From NCBI RefSeq assembly GCF_900168685.1, contig NZ_FVZN01000014.1, positions 1,054,001 to 1,118,000 of the forward strand: DNA of 64,000 nucleotides. Reading direction: 5' to 3'. Numbering within the stretch: position 1 is the first letter of the stretch; the number at the start of each line of letters is the position of its first letter. The notes below the pieces were generated by a model. It searched no databases. It had not been told where the DNA came from and saw only the letters and a program-made list of their open reading frames with translations. This document shows, in pieces, positions 8,160-17,388 of this stretch. The DNA comes from Solibacillus isronensis. Lineage in GTDB: Bacteria > Bacillota > Bacilli > Bacillales_A > Planococcaceae. Both the position numbers and the translations under genes were made by a program.

Positions 8160-9938
8160 GTGGATAGAATTAAACGAGTTATTAAACTGATTTTCAGAAA
8201 TCTATATTATTATCGGGTCGATTATATACGGACGTTTGCGATACTACGGATTGTGCAGGCATTTATTCTATTGCCGCTCATTTGGCTGATAACAGCGATT
8301 GTCATGGATATCACAGGGGTGCAGGTAATTACGCAAGACAGTATCCTTTATTTACTGACACATCCGTTTGCTTTATTTGGAATAGGGATCATTCTATTTA
8401 TCGGAATAGTATTCATCTATTATGAATTAGGATTTTTAATACTACTTGCATACTATCAGCAGCGTGCCATTCCATATACATGGAAAGAGCTCTTAAAACG
8501 ATTAAATCAGAAGGTTGTTTATTTTATCAGTTTGCAGACCTTACTGATTGTCGTATACCTACTATTATTAATCCCGCTTATTTCATCATTATTACCAGTT
8601 TCATTGATCCAAAATATAAATGTACCAAGCTTTATTATAGATGAACTTTTAAACTCTCGTAATGGCACGATTTTATATGTTGTGCTAATAATTATATTGA
8701 GTTTTATAGGCTTACGCTTTATTTTTACTTGGCCATTTTTTACGGTTTACCAAGAAGTTACAATATTTAAAGCATTAAAGATGAGCTGGCAGTTTTCGAA
8801 AAGAAAACTACTTGAGACGGTCGGAATGATCGGACTTATTGTTATCGTCAATTTAACGCTTTTATTGTTCGCCTTATTCATAATATTGACACCGCTATTT
8901 ATCATTGAAAGTTTCAAACCGAGCTGGGGACTTGTAACCGCAAGCTTTACGTTGACACTTGCACAGGGCGTCATCATTCTGTTTTTTACAATATTGCAAG
9001 TTTTCTTTACTCAGTTACTCGTAATGGTAGCATTTCAGTTAACACGCCATAAACCGTTAATTGTTCAGGAAGAACCATTTAGAGAAACAATACGTCAATG
9101 GACCTTTATTATTGTCGTATTCGCGTTTTTCCTTATGAGCGGTTTTAATTTGATCAATTTGGAAAAAACGATTTACGAGCCGGAAACAAACATCGTATCC
9201 CATCGAGGATTTATGGATGGTGGTGTGGAAAACACAGTGAAGGCGATTGAAGCGGCAAAAGAAGCAGAAGCGGATTTAGTGGAAATCGATATTCAGCAAA
9301 CGAAGGATGGGGAGTTTGTTGTTTATCATGATAAAACTTTATCACGTTTGGCAGGCGAAGATGATATTGTCTATGATTTAACGCTGAATGAATTAGTCAC
9401 AACAACTGTTTTGGCGGATGGGTTCAGCGACACAATCGCTTCATTTGAGGAAGTGCTTGAAATGAGTCGTGATTTAAATATAAAATTGCTTATTGAGCTG
9501 AAAACACATGGTTTTGAAACAGAAGACTTTCTACAGCGCTTTGTTGATCAGCTTGATGAATATGATGCCTTGGATTATCATTATGTTCAATCACCTGATT
9601 TACCGACAATGGAATTGCTGGAAGAACTGGAACCCCGGATTCATACCGGTCATGTATATTCTATCGCATATGGTAAGTTACCTGAATCAAACGCCGACTT
9701 TATTTCGGTAGAGCAGTCCTTTGCGACGAAGAATATTCAGAAGCAGGTTGAAGAGCGCGATATGGAGTTGTTTGTCTGGACGATTAATGATGAGTCGGAT
9801 ATGCAGAAATTTTATGAGAAAAATGTAAATGGCGTCATTACTGACCATCCGGATGAGGCACTTTCTAAACGTGAAAAATTTGATGAAAAGCAAAATTTTT
9901 TACAACGGATACTCAATAAAATTAAGATTATTTATTAA
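8160..9938 (+). CDS. Membrane glycerophosphodiester phosphodiesterase
   Basis: 592 residues, GTG start after CGGAGGAAG. Residues about 20-340 carry many hydrophobic segments and match the membrane domain found in front of some GDPD enzymes. Residues about 345-580 are the catalytic TIM barrel: IVSHRGF with the first active-site His-Arg, VEIDIQQTKDGEFVVYHD with the metal ligands, LLIELKTH and LFVWTIND. It would hydrolyse glycerophosphodiesters or lipoteichoic acid-derived units to glycerol 3-phosphate at the membrane. The next gene starts 10 bp downstream, so an operon is likely. Confidence 0.9.
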   Translation: MDRIKRVIKLIFRNLYYYRVDYIRTFAILRIVQAFILLPLIWLITAIVMDITGVQVITQDSILYLLTHPFALFGIGIILFIGIVFIYYELGFLILLAYYQQRAIPYTWKELLKRLNQKVVYFISLQTLLIVVYLLLLIPLISSLLPVSLIQNINVPSFIIDELLNSRNGTILYVVLIIILSFIGLRFIFTWPFFTVYQEVTIFKALKMSWQFSKRKLLETVGMIGLIVIVNLTLLLFALFIILTPLFIIESFKPSWGLVTASFTLTLAQGVIILFFTILQVFFTQLLVMVAFQLTRHKPLIVQEEPFRETIRQWTFIIVVFAFFLMSGFNLINLEKTIYEPETNIVSHRGFMDGGVENTVKAIEAAKEAEADLVEIDIQQTKDGEFVVYHDKTLSRLAGEDDIVYDLTLNELVTTTVLADGFSDTIASFEEVLEMSRDLNIKLLIELKTHGFETEDFLQRFVDQLDEYDALDYHYVQSPDLPTMELLEELEPRIHTGHVYSIAYGKLPESNADFISVEQSFATKNIQKQVEERDMELFVWTINDESDMQKFYEKNVNGVITDHPDEALSKREKFDEKQNFLQRILNKIKIIY

Positions 9939-9948
9939 GGGGAAATCA

Positions 9949-10479
9949 ATGCAGACTTATACGTACGAAGTATTAGGGAATATAAAATCCACGGAACAGC
10001 AGCCAGTTTACAATGAAGCGGGGGAGCAGATCCTGAAGGTTCAACGTATTTATGATAACGGATTGAAAAAACTGCTGGACGGCTATTTCGATCACCGCTA
10101 TTTTTTGAAATACGCGGTGCTTCGTAATGATGGACAATCATTGTTCGAAGTGAAAAAGATTTTCAGACGCGGGAAAGTGTGGTTTGAAGGGAAAGATCTT
10201 GTTCTAAACGAAAAATATATCATTAATTATGAAAACTGGCGTATAGGCGTTCCTGAACTTTTTATTTCAAGCGACAAATTTAAAATGAAAATTGATAAAG
10301 AAATGGAAGACTGGTCCAACTTTATAATAGATGACGAGGTTATCGCAAGGTGGCTTGCTGTTTATAATGAACAATCGGATATGTTTTCAGTTAAGCTAGT
10401 TGTTTGGGATGAAGCACCGGTACAGGACCCGGCGTTTTACATTGCCATTGCGCAGGCGACACTATTTATAGGGGTATAG
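9949..10479 (+). CDS. Tubby-C-terminal-like (LURP/YxjI-like) hypothetical protein
   Basis: About 176 residues, ATG after AAGGGGAAATCA. The frame is open further upstream, but that part overlaps the GDPD gene and lacks a ribosome site. The sequence is a run of alternating beta strands (FEVKKIFRRGKVWFEGKDLVL and similar) followed by a hydrophobic C-terminal helix (AFYIAIAQATLFIGV). This looks like the tubby-C-like domain proteins of Bacillaceae, which is a tentative match. Encoded in the GDPD operon; the function is unknown, possibly at the membrane given the lipid-enzyme neighbour. Confidence 0.6.
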   Translation: MQTYTYEVLGNIKSTEQQPVYNEAGEQILKVQRIYDNGLKKLLDGYFDHRYFLKYAVLRNDGQSLFEVKKIFRRGKVWFEGKDLVLNEKYIINYENWRIGVPELFISSDKFKMKIDKEMEDWSNFIIDDEVIARWLAVYNEQSDMFSVKLVVWDEAPVQDPAFYIAIAQATLFIGV

Positions 10480-10491
10480 GAGAGTAATAAG

Positions 10492-10746
10492 ATGAATGTT
10501 GTATTTGTATTAACAGAAACGGCTGAAGAAGTATTGCAAATGGTCAGTAACGATGTTGCGGGACTGCTCGCTGCTGTAAAAGGAGAAAGTGTTTCGTTCC
10601 CGTTTGGCAGCTATCAGTATGACAGCCACACATTGGATCATTATTTACTGGAAAATGGTACATACCAGCAAGAGCTTGTCATTTATTTAAAGCCAGAGCA
10701 GAAAAATAATGAAACGATTTTGCCATTACCAAAAATGCAGGATTAA
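10492..10746 (+). CDS. Hypothetical protein, 84 residues
   Basis: A small acidic protein beginning MNVVFVLTETAEEVLQM, 12 bp after the preceding gene with a TAGGAGAG ribosome site. It is probably the last gene of the GDPD operon. No signal peptide or membrane segment. I do not recognise it. Confidence 0.5.
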   Translation: MNVVFVLTETAEEVLQMVSNDVAGLLAAVKGESVSFPFGSYQYDSHTLDHYLLENGTYQQELVIYLKPEQKNNETILPLPKMQD

Positions 10747-10798
10747 CGTAGCTAATTTGCATCAATTATATATACGGTTTACCTAAATAAAGGAAATT

Positions 10799-10850
10799 AA
10801 ATTCACTTGTCGAATGTAATTGTTGAATACATGTTGGCAGGTGAATTTTT
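10799..10850 (+). terminator. Terminator-like hairpin that contains the next gene's ribosome site
   Basis: An 11-bp stem with one G-T pair (10799-10809 with 10838-10848) and a T run. The right arm contains AGGTGA (10839-10844), which is also the only ribosome site for the TTG start at 10851. Confidence 0.6.
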
Positions 10851-11108
10851 TTGCGGCAGCTAAATTTATTTGATCTGGAATTTGAACAGCAACAGCCGAA
10901 GTTTCAATTGATGGATACTGTGAAGGTAATCTTAATCGATGAACAACTGGATAGTGAAACCTATCATTATCGCAAATTTTATGAAGCCCATATTATCAAT
11001 AAAGTAGGGGAAATTACGAACATCCATATAAGTACAGCTGGAATCATTACCTATGAAGTGGATATTTACGGAGCAAAATATTATTTGCTTGAAGAGGAAC
11101 TTATTTAA
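10851..11108 (+). CDS. Hypothetical protein, 85 residues
   Basis: Starts with TTG, 6 bases after AGGTGA. The N-terminus is a short acidic leader (MRQLNLFDLEFEQQQ), followed by a compact beta-rich part (VKVILIDEQ, AHIINKVGEI, ITYEVDIYGAKYYLLEEEL) that could be a small SH3-like barrel. No family recognised. The ribosome site lies in the right arm of the upstream hairpin, so its expression may depend on RNA folding. An internal ATG at 10911 is the alternative start but has no ribosome site. Confidence 0.5.
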   Translation: MRQLNLFDLEFEQQQPKFQLMDTVKVILIDEQLDSETYHYRKFYEAHIINKVGEITNIHISTAGIITYEVDIYGAKYYLLEEELI

Positions 11109-11129
11109 ATAATAAATATGTGAATGGAA

Positions 11130-11163
11130 AAATCCCGAGTACTTAAAGTGGTACTCGGGATTT
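11130..11163. terminator. Bidirectional terminator
   Basis: A perfect 13-bp stem (11130-11142 with 11151-11163) with an 8-base loop between convergent small genes. Confidence 0.8.
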
Positions 11164-11164
11164 C

Positions 11165-11356
11165 CTATTTATTTTTCCGTTCAAGTTTCATACCGATAAT
11201 ACGGATGACGATGCCGATTAGGATAAATATCCATCCGATGCCGATAAATACATAATTCAATGTTTGGTTAGTGTTAGGTAGGATGCCAAACAAACCTAAA
11301 CAAACGACTATAATGCCGGAAAATGATACAAACATTCCTGCTGTTACAATATTCAC
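11165..11356 (-). CDS. Small two-helix membrane protein, hypothetical
   Basis: 63 residues with two membrane segments (about 5-25 and 33-52) and a basic C-terminus (MKLERKNK), so both ends are probably cytoplasmic. I chose the GTG that follows GAGGTGA by 6 bases; a GTG three codons further upstream (at 11365) overlaps that ribosome site. Function unknown. Confidence 0.5.
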   Translation of the reverse strand: MNIVTAGMFVSFSGIIVVCLGLFGILPNTNQTLNYVFIGIGWIFILIGIVIRIIGMKLERKNK

Positions 11357-11516
11357 GAACTTCACCTCTGAAAGATTCTATCATGACTCACAATCGAACA
11401 CAATCTCTCCATCGATTGTTGGGTAAAAAGGAATAATTTAATTAAATAAACAATATATTGAAACTATTGCCAATAATTAGGCGTATAATAAGGAGAACAT
11501 AAAAGGAGGAATTGAA

Positions 11517-13733
11517 ATGAAAAAATGGACAACCGCTTTAGGCATGTCGATTGTTTCTCTAGGATTGCTTGCCAGTCCTGCTCTTGCAGAGGCATCTGTT
11601 AACCCGAAAGAAGAAAGGGTACCCATCTATGTGGCGATGACAGATGAAAGTGTAACAAAAGAACAGCTGATTCAAATTTTAAAGACGAAATTACCGGAGA
11701 TGTTTGCTGGATACTCCAACAGTGATTTCCAAATGACATCGATGAGTTATCATTATGCCGATGATTTGACAACGCGCTACGAGTTAACATTCCAGAAAAA
11801 AGTAAATAAACAAATGGAAGGCGGCAGTGTCTCCTTTAGATCGGACAACCTTGAAATAGAGCATTTATATTTCACTCCTGCTAATTTGAAGGATGCTTTA
11901 TTCCCTGGAAAAATAACGGAAGAACAAGGACTTAAAATTGCGGAGGATTTCGTTAAAAAGGTTGCTTCATCATCCAATTACGTATTATCTAATGAAACAC
12001 CTAGTTACTTTAGCGGCTTAATTACGGAACCGATTACGTACACATACAGCTTCAGCTCAACTGAAAAAAATATTCCGATCCAGGATCAGTCGATTGTAGT
12101 GAGTGTACTTGGCGATGGGAAAATCCAGTATTTCACACAGATAAGTCCAGATCAAAAACGGATGTCATTTGAAGAGGCGACAAATGTTGTTTCAAAAGAA
12201 GACGCTTTAGAAAAGATGAAGGATCAATTAAATTTAACATTGCAATATTCGATTGATTATTTGTCAACATCTTCTAAACCTTCTGTAAAACTTGTATACT
12301 TGCCAGCGCCAAATGTAGTTGGATTGCATGCAACATCGAATAAATGGGCTACAACAACGGGTAAAATGGATTCTTTAAATAACAAGTTAGCTCTACAACC
12401 GCTTGCTCCTAAGCAATTAAAAGCCCCATCACCAATTACAATTGACGATGCAAAGGATATTGCAAAACAGTTAGTAGAAAGCCAGGGAAACACAACTAAA
12501 TTCACGATCGACCATGCTTATGAACATGAAATGAACGACCAAGCCGTAATCAGTGTTTCTTATTCGTACCGTTACCGAAACGGCTCATTCGGTTCTTCGA
12601 TCGAATTCAATAAAAATACAGGGGAACTTATCTCTTACTCTGACTTCTATAGTCCAATGCCGTTTGAAGATGATGAAACGGAAAACACAGTACCGAGACT
12701 GGATAAAGATAAAGTCCTAGCAGCAGCGGAAAAGTATGTGAAGGAACTTGCTCCTACATCCGTACATGAATATGCAAAGGCAAATACAGATCCGGTTTAT
12801 GATAAAGAATCGAAAGTGCACTATGTGAATTTCCCTCGAATTAAAAATGGACTGATTGTAAATGGTGACAGTCTATCGGTGACAATTGATGATGAAGGGA
12901 AATTAAAATCATTCTACCGCTATCCATTAGATATTGAGGAATGGCCGGATGCTTCTGCATCAGTTTCAAGCGAAGAGGCGAAGAAACTGTTTGCTGATGC
13001 ACTGGATGTTAAGCTTGTTTACCATAGACTGCAAAATGAAGATGGGAAATATGAGCTTGTTTATGTGCCAACAGTTAATGGGCAAGAGTACTACCAGATT
13101 GATGCCAACAGTGGCGAGATTGTCAGCCCATATGCACGAACTGAAAAAGCGAAAGTTACTCATCCGACTGCTGAAAAGGAACTGAACTATTTAATCCAGG
13201 CAGGCGCAATTGAAGTAAAGGATCCGAAAACTTTCAATGCGGATACGGCCATTTCGCAAGGTCAGGCGCTGCAAACTATTATTAAATCGATCACTTATTT
13301 CTATGAGGATTATTATGCATATCGCCAGGAGCAGCCGCCAGTATCGTTCGAAGAAATCAATCCAGATCACCCATACTATAATGTAGTGGAAACAGCCACA
13401 CGTTTAGGTATTTTAAATCCTCTCGAAGATGAATTGAACATCGACCAAAAAGTGACAAATGAGCAATTAGCCGTTTGGTACATCCGTGCACTTGGACTTG
13501 AACAAGCAGCAAAGCATCGGGATATTTATCAGTTAACGATTAAAGATGCGGCTGATGTCGATCCGGAAAAAATCGGATATGTGGCGATTTCCCATGTGTT
13601 AGGACTACAAGGTGCGGAACAATCGATGTTCTTACCAAAAAAGGAAGTAACATATGCACAGCTGGCTAAATCTATTATTGAACTTGCTTACGAAATTGCA
13701 GAAAAGCGAAATAGTGGTTCGTATTACTACTAA
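11517..13733 (+). CDS. Secreted YcdB/YcdC-repeat protein with SLH-like C-terminus
   Basis: 738 residues with a signal peptide ending near ALA-EA at residue 24. The middle (about 30-545) repeats the YcdB/YcdC pattern: PepSY-like modules with ITEEQGLKIAEDFVKK, VSKEDALEKM, ITIDDAKDIAKQLV and VSSEEAKKLFADAL helices, each followed by beta strands. The last 190 residues resemble degenerate S-layer homology modules (LIQAGAIEVKDPKTFNADTAIS, VTNEQLAVWYIRALGL, EVTYAQLAKSIIEL). This suggests a protein held on the cell wall or S-layer with PepSY-type domains, which often inhibit proteases. ATG follows AAAAGGAGGAA. Single gene. Confidence 0.75.
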   Translation: MKKWTTALGMSIVSLGLLASPALAEASVNPKEERVPIYVAMTDESVTKEQLIQILKTKLPEMFAGYSNSDFQMTSMSYHYADDLTTRYELTFQKKVNKQMEGGSVSFRSDNLEIEHLYFTPANLKDALFPGKITEEQGLKIAEDFVKKVASSSNYVLSNETPSYFSGLITEPITYTYSFSSTEKNIPIQDQSIVVSVLGDGKIQYFTQISPDQKRMSFEEATNVVSKEDALEKMKDQLNLTLQYSIDYLSTSSKPSVKLVYLPAPNVVGLHATSNKWATTTGKMDSLNNKLALQPLAPKQLKAPSPITIDDAKDIAKQLVESQGNTTKFTIDHAYEHEMNDQAVISVSYSYRYRNGSFGSSIEFNKNTGELISYSDFYSPMPFEDDETENTVPRLDKDKVLAAAEKYVKELAPTSVHEYAKANTDPVYDKESKVHYVNFPRIKNGLIVNGDSLSVTIDDEGKLKSFYRYPLDIEEWPDASASVSSEEAKKLFADALDVKLVYHRLQNEDGKYELVYVPTVNGQEYYQIDANSGEIVSPYARTEKAKVTHPTAEKELNYLIQAGAIEVKDPKTFNADTAISQGQALQTIIKSITYFYEDYYAYRQEQPPVSFEEINPDHPYYNVVETATRLGILNPLEDELNIDQKVTNEQLAVWYIRALGLEQAAKHRDIYQLTIKDAADVDPEKIGYVAISHVLGLQGAEQSMFLPKKEVTYAQLAKSIIELAYEIAEKRNSGSYYY

Positions 13734-13750
13734 GCCCTTTTATAATTTTT

Positions 13751-13787
13751 AAACTCGTGAAGTTTTAAAGACTTCACGGGTTTTTTA
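13751..13787 (+). terminator. Terminator after the YcdB-like gene
   Basis: A 13-bp stem with one wobble (13751-13763 with 13771-13783), followed by a T run. Confidence 0.8.
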
Positions 13788-13964
13788 TATTTTTTTCAAA
13801 AAATAAGGAATATATGTTCTGTTTTATGCAATAGTTAGTGGTTTAACTGTACCGACTTGTGATAAAATAATTTAAAGTGCTAAACTGAAAAAAATCGCGA
13901 AAATTTTTTTGAAACGTTGTAAGATAGTACAAGTAACGAATCAATAATGGAAGTTGGGAAAAGA

Positions 13965-14378
13965 ATGCAAAAAAATAAATACCGAATTCATAGTAATGTT
14001 CTTTTTGAAATTGCGCAAAGCCGTTCATTCACAGAAAAGGATAATATCGAAGAACGCTTTGATGAAGAGGGAAAAATTAAATTGTTAAGTGACCGTGCTG
14101 GAGCGGACTTATCACTTTCTATTGTAAAAACTGAAGATGGGATCGCTTATTCGGTGAAATGGGACGACTCTGAAGAAGTTTTCAAAGGTTGGAACATGGC
14201 ATGGGAAGAATTTATTTGGTGCTTAGGTGTTGTCAACAAACCACTTGAAGAAGCGGCAAAAAAAGCAGCTGAAGAAGCAAAACGTCGTGCAGCTGAAGAA
14301 GCATTGCTTGCAGAAGAAAATGCAGAGCTTGATGAAGCTGTAGCAGAAGAAGCTTCAACTGAAGAATCATCTAAATAA
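13965..14378 (+). CDS. Hypothetical protein with Ala/Glu-rich helical tail
   Basis: About 137 residues. I place the start at the second ATG (13965), which has a GGGAAAAGA site before it; the first ATG (13947) has none. The first 90 residues form a small globular domain that ends with a Trp-rich stretch (GWNMAWEEFIWCLGVV). The rest is a charged single helix of alternating Ala, Glu and Lys (EEAAKKAAEEAKRRAAEEALL) turning acidic at the end. The family is unknown. Confidence 0.6.
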   Translation: MQKNKYRIHSNVLFEIAQSRSFTEKDNIEERFDEEGKIKLLSDRAGADLSLSIVKTEDGIAYSVKWDDSEEVFKGWNMAWEEFIWCLGVVNKPLEEAAKKAAEEAKRRAAEEALLAEENAELDEAVAEEASTEESSK

Positions 14379-14385
14379 TAATGGG

Positions 14386-14421
14386 AAACGCCTTCGCAAA
14401 ATATTGCGGAAGGCGTTTTTT
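14386..14421 (+). terminator. Terminator
   Basis: An AAACGCCTTCGCAA / TTGCGGAAGGCGTTT stem with one bulged base and a tail of Ts. Confidence 0.75.
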
Positions 14422-14457
14422 CGATTATGCAGTGCAAGCTAATAGTTACCGACAACA

Positions 14458-14500
14458 AAAAAACATCCAGCTCCTTATTCGGAAGAACTGGATGTTTTTT
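14458..14500 (-). terminator. Terminator of the MATE gene
   Basis: A 13-bp stem (14458-14470 with 14488-14500) whose minus-strand copy ends in a T run right after the MATE stop codon. Confidence 0.75.
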
Positions 14501-14506
14501 TCATGC

Positions 14507-15853
14507 CTATTTATCTGAACTAACAATCGCATAGCGTTCCCATTTTCGACTGCGCCAGCGGAAAATAACGAGCACTGCACGGATCCATTCATCACATGCA
14601 ATAGCCAGCCATACACCGACAAGTCCTAAGTCCAGAACGAAGACGAATAAATAACCTAGCGATAAACCGATGACAATCATGGAAACAAATCCAATACGGA
14701 CTGGGTAAGCGGCATCCCCAGAAGCACGCAATGAGTTAATGATTGTAATGTTAATCGTACGTCCTGTCTCCAGGAAAATACTTAATAACAGTACACTTGC
14801 CCCGATTTTAATAATTTCTTCGTTATCAGTAAAGAGGCCCATGAACGGTTCTCTGAAGAGGATGATGATGACGACCATTGACAATGTAAAAATTAACGCC
14901 GATTTCACACCAAACCATACTTTATTATAGGCAAGTTCTTTCTCGCCTGCCCCGACATACCGGCCGACCAAAATAGCTGTTGCCATCCCGATAGCCATTG
15001 CGAAAAGATAAGTAAACATCGAGATATTCACAGCATACTGACGGGCTGACAATGCCTCAGCTCCTATAAATGTTACATAATAGAGAAGGACGATTTGATT
15101 TGTCTGGTAGAGCACCTGCTCAAGCGCAGATGGAATCCCGATTTTCAATATTTTGGAAATATAGTTTTTGGACAATCTATAATAATCTGCCCATTCGATA
15201 CGAACTTCTAACGCCTGGTATAAAAGCCAGAAAAATACAGCGGCAGCGAGCACACGACTAATAACAGAAGATATCGCTGCACCTTCCACACCAAGTTCCG
15301 GCATTCCGAATTTACCAAAGATTAAAATATAGTTTAAAACAACGTGCACAATATTCATTGCAAGCGACACATACATCGTTTGTTTCGTCCAGCCTTGCAC
15401 ACGAATAATTGAAGACATGGAAGTAATTAAAGCCTGAACGAATATAAATCCTCCGACTATGACTAAATAGCTTTGCGCTGCTTCCAATACAGCACCTTGC
15501 AAATTCATCATCTTCATTAAAAAATCGGAAAACAAAATAAATAACCCGCTGATAGCTAACCCGACGAGTAGATTGAGTGTTACCGATAATGCTGCGATTT
15601 GTGATGCTTCTGCAATTAGGCGAGATCCTAAATATTGCGAAACAACAATGGAAGCACCTGTACCGATTACCCCCAAAATTAAAATTGCTATTTGTATATA
15701 TTGATTGGCCGTTCCTACGCCTGCTACTGCATCATCCGATACAGCACTTAACATAAATGTATCCGCTAACCCCATCAGCATAAATAGGAACAATTCTAAA
15801 AATAATGGCCAAGTTAACTTAAATAAACTTAATTCCTTCGTGCTTTTTTCCAA
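14507..15853 (-). CDS. MATE family efflux transporter
   Basis: 448 residues with about 12 membrane segments in two homologous halves. The pattern GLADTFMLSAVSDDAVAGVGTANQ in the first half and ALEQVLYQTNQIVLLYYV in the second is typical of NorM/MATE cation-antiport drug exporters. Full length for the family. It starts with TTG after an AAAGAGTG site. A single gene flanked by terminators. The substrate cannot be inferred. Confidence 0.9.
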   Translation of the reverse strand: MEKSTKELSLFKLTWPLFLELFLFMLMGLADTFMLSAVSDDAVAGVGTANQYIQIAILILGVIGTGASIVVSQYLGSRLIAEASQIAALSVTLNLLVGLAISGLFILFSDFLMKMMNLQGAVLEAAQSYLVIVGGFIFVQALITSMSSIIRVQGWTKQTMYVSLAMNIVHVVLNYILIFGKFGMPELGVEGAAISSVISRVLAAAVFFWLLYQALEVRIEWADYYRLSKNYISKILKIGIPSALEQVLYQTNQIVLLYYVTFIGAEALSARQYAVNISMFTYLFAMAIGMATAILVGRYVGAGEKELAYNKVWFGVKSALIFTLSMVVIIILFREPFMGLFTDNEEIIKIGASVLLLSIFLETGRTINITIINSLRASGDAAYPVRIGFVSMIVIGLSLGYLFVFVLDLGLVGVWLAIACDEWIRAVLVIFRWRSRKWERYAIVSSDK

Positions 15854-16176
15854 TCAGTTCACTCTTTCTATTGTTTAAATCAAAACAAAAAATATATTAG
15901 CATAAATTGTTACTGTAGGATAGTTTTTTACTCATAGGTTTAAAAAGGATAAAAAGTCATGAGTGAATTGTAAAAAAATAGGGCATATTTAGTTGGACTA
16001 TTAATTTAATTCAGATATTTGTAATATGTTCTCGACATAATTCGACTTTTTGTTATCGAATTGTAATATAGCCGGAATGAAGTTGTCATCTTACTGAAAT
16101 ATTGAAAGGTTATGCTAGTTCATGTTGAATCAAAAAGATTTTTCACGACACTTTTTCTGGAGGGAAATATTCAAGT
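15854..16176. other. 323-bp intergenic region, no gene seen
   Basis: An AT-rich divergent region between the MATE gene and the LysM-3D gene. I see no ORF with a ribosome site and no convincing promoter or operator apart from scattered AT-rich -10-like hexamers. The GGAGGG at 16159-16164 belongs to the downstream gene. Confidence 0.4.
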
Positions 16177-16752
16177 ATGATCAAGAAAGTAGTAGCATTT
16201 ATTGCGGTTATGGTCGCAAGCACATTTATTTTTGTAGGAACGTCAGAAGCAGCTTCACATACAATTAAAAAAGGCGAGAATTTAACAATGCTTGCGAAGA
16301 AATATGATACATCAGTAAAAGAACTCATGGCATTGAATGATTTAAAGACAACAAAAGTAAAAATTAAACAAGTCCTTAAATTACCAAGCCATATTAAAAA
16401 TAAACCTGCTGTAAAGAAAACAACAACAAAAAAATCTGCTACACATCCATCTAATGTAAAAAAGACAATTAAAATGTCAGCAACAGCCTACACTGCTAGT
16501 TGCAAAGGCTGTTCAGGAATTACGAAAACAGGTTTAAACTTACGTAAAAACCCTAGTTTGAAGGTCATTGCAGTTGACCCGAAAATCATTCCACTTGGCT
16601 CTAAAGTTTGGGTGGAAGGCTATGGAATTGCAGTTGCAGGTGATATTGGCAGTGCCATTAAAGGAAAGAAAATCGATCTCTTTATGAGTAAAAAATCAAC
16701 AGCTAAAAATTGGGGAAGAAAAACAGTCACTGTTAAAATTTTAAAATCATAA
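16177..16752 (+). CDS. Secreted LysM and 3D-domain cell wall protein (YocH-like)
   Basis: 191 residues. A signal peptide (1-26, ending SEAAS) is followed by one LysM peptidoglycan-binding module (about 28-70, HTIKKGENLTMLAKKYDTS), a Lys/Thr-rich linker, and a C-terminal 3D domain (about 95-190). The three aspartates that name the domain are seen in IAVDPKIIPLG, AGDIG and KIDLFM. Such proteins are muralytic or wall-remodelling factors. GGAGGG lies 12 bases before the ATG. Single gene with a terminator. Confidence 0.85.
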   Translation: MIKKVVAFIAVMVASTFIFVGTSEAASHTIKKGENLTMLAKKYDTSVKELMALNDLKTTKVKIKQVLKLPSHIKNKPAVKKTTTKKSATHPSNVKKTIKMSATAYTASCKGCSGITKTGLNLRKNPSLKVIAVDPKIIPLGSKVWVEGYGIAVAGDIGSAIKGKKIDLFMSKKSTAKNWGRKTVTVKILKS

Positions 16753-16757
16753 ACAAG

Positions 16758-16799
16758 CCTATTGCGAAGAATCTTTTACTTCTCGCAATAGGTTTTTTT
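16758..16799 (+). terminator. Terminator after the LysM-3D gene
   Basis: A 10-bp stem (16758-16767 with 16783-16792) followed by seven Ts. Confidence 0.8.
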
Positions 16800-16848
16800 C
16801 ATTTTAAGTTATAATAAAAAAAGATTTTGCGGAAGGAATGAATCAAAA

Positions 16849-17019
16849 ATGTTTTTTTATGAGACAACTTGCCGATATTGCCGGAAGCCATTCAAATTAA
16901 TGGAAGGCACTAAAAAATATCAGCAATTTAAGGTGAATCGACAAGCGAGCATAAGTTGTGATGATTGTGAACGACGGATTGAAGCAGATTCAAGAAAGTA
17001 TTTGTTTAATCGTGATTAG
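16849..17019 (+). CDS. Small zinc-ribbon-like protein (DUF2197/YlaI-like)
   Basis: A 56-codon ORF beginning MFFYETTCRYCRKPFKLMEG, with a CxxC pair at residues 8/11 and a second (CDDC) at 38/41. This spacing suits one zinc-bound ribbon, as in the YlaI or DUF2197 family, which is a tentative match. GCGGAAGGA lies 12 bases upstream and a TATAAT occurs about 40 bases upstream. Function unknown. Confidence 0.6.
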   Translation: MFFYETTCRYCRKPFKLMEGTKKYQQFKVNRQASISCDDCERRIEADSRKYLFNRD

Positions 17020-17078
17020 GGTGTACCCATCATTTTTCTTATTTGCCGAAGTTCGCGAATTAATTTATCAATTTCATT

Positions 17079-17276
17079 TTACATTTGCTTAAAATTAGAT
17101 TCATTACCGTTACCATTGGATGTTTGCTGGCCGTTTTGTTCCTCAATCAGCTTTAGCGCAATACCGGCAGAAATCATAGACAGTACATCGCCAATCGTCG
17201 TAACTGCAGCGCCTGCATATGCAAGCCTGGCGGAGATTACTTCCAAAGACGATGTAGCATCCATATCATTTTTCAA
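17079..17276 (-). CDS. Hypothetical small helical protein
   Basis: 65 residues with a central apolar helix (LAYAGAAVTTIGDVLSMISAGIAL) and a Gln/Asn-rich tail. I place the start at a TTG 7 bases after AGGAGG; the ATG six bases further upstream directly abuts that site. No family recognised. It could be a weak membrane-associated helix. Confidence 0.5.
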   Translation of the reverse strand: MKNDMDATSSLEVISARLAYAGAAVTTIGDVLSMISAGIALKLIEEQNGQQTSNGNGNESNFKQM

Positions 17277-17388
17277 TTGCATTCCTCCTATTCTTAGGCA
17301 GATCCCTTACATTATGTATATACGCTTGAAAAATTTTCATTACAGGTTTCACTGCGTTTAGTAACGAAATAAAAGGAGTTGGTTAGTC

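Noticed and set aside
15854-16176. WalR box upstream of the LysM-3D gene, expected from the yocH analogy
   Set aside because: Several TGTAA half-sites occur, but no pair has the required 5-base spacing in direct orientation.
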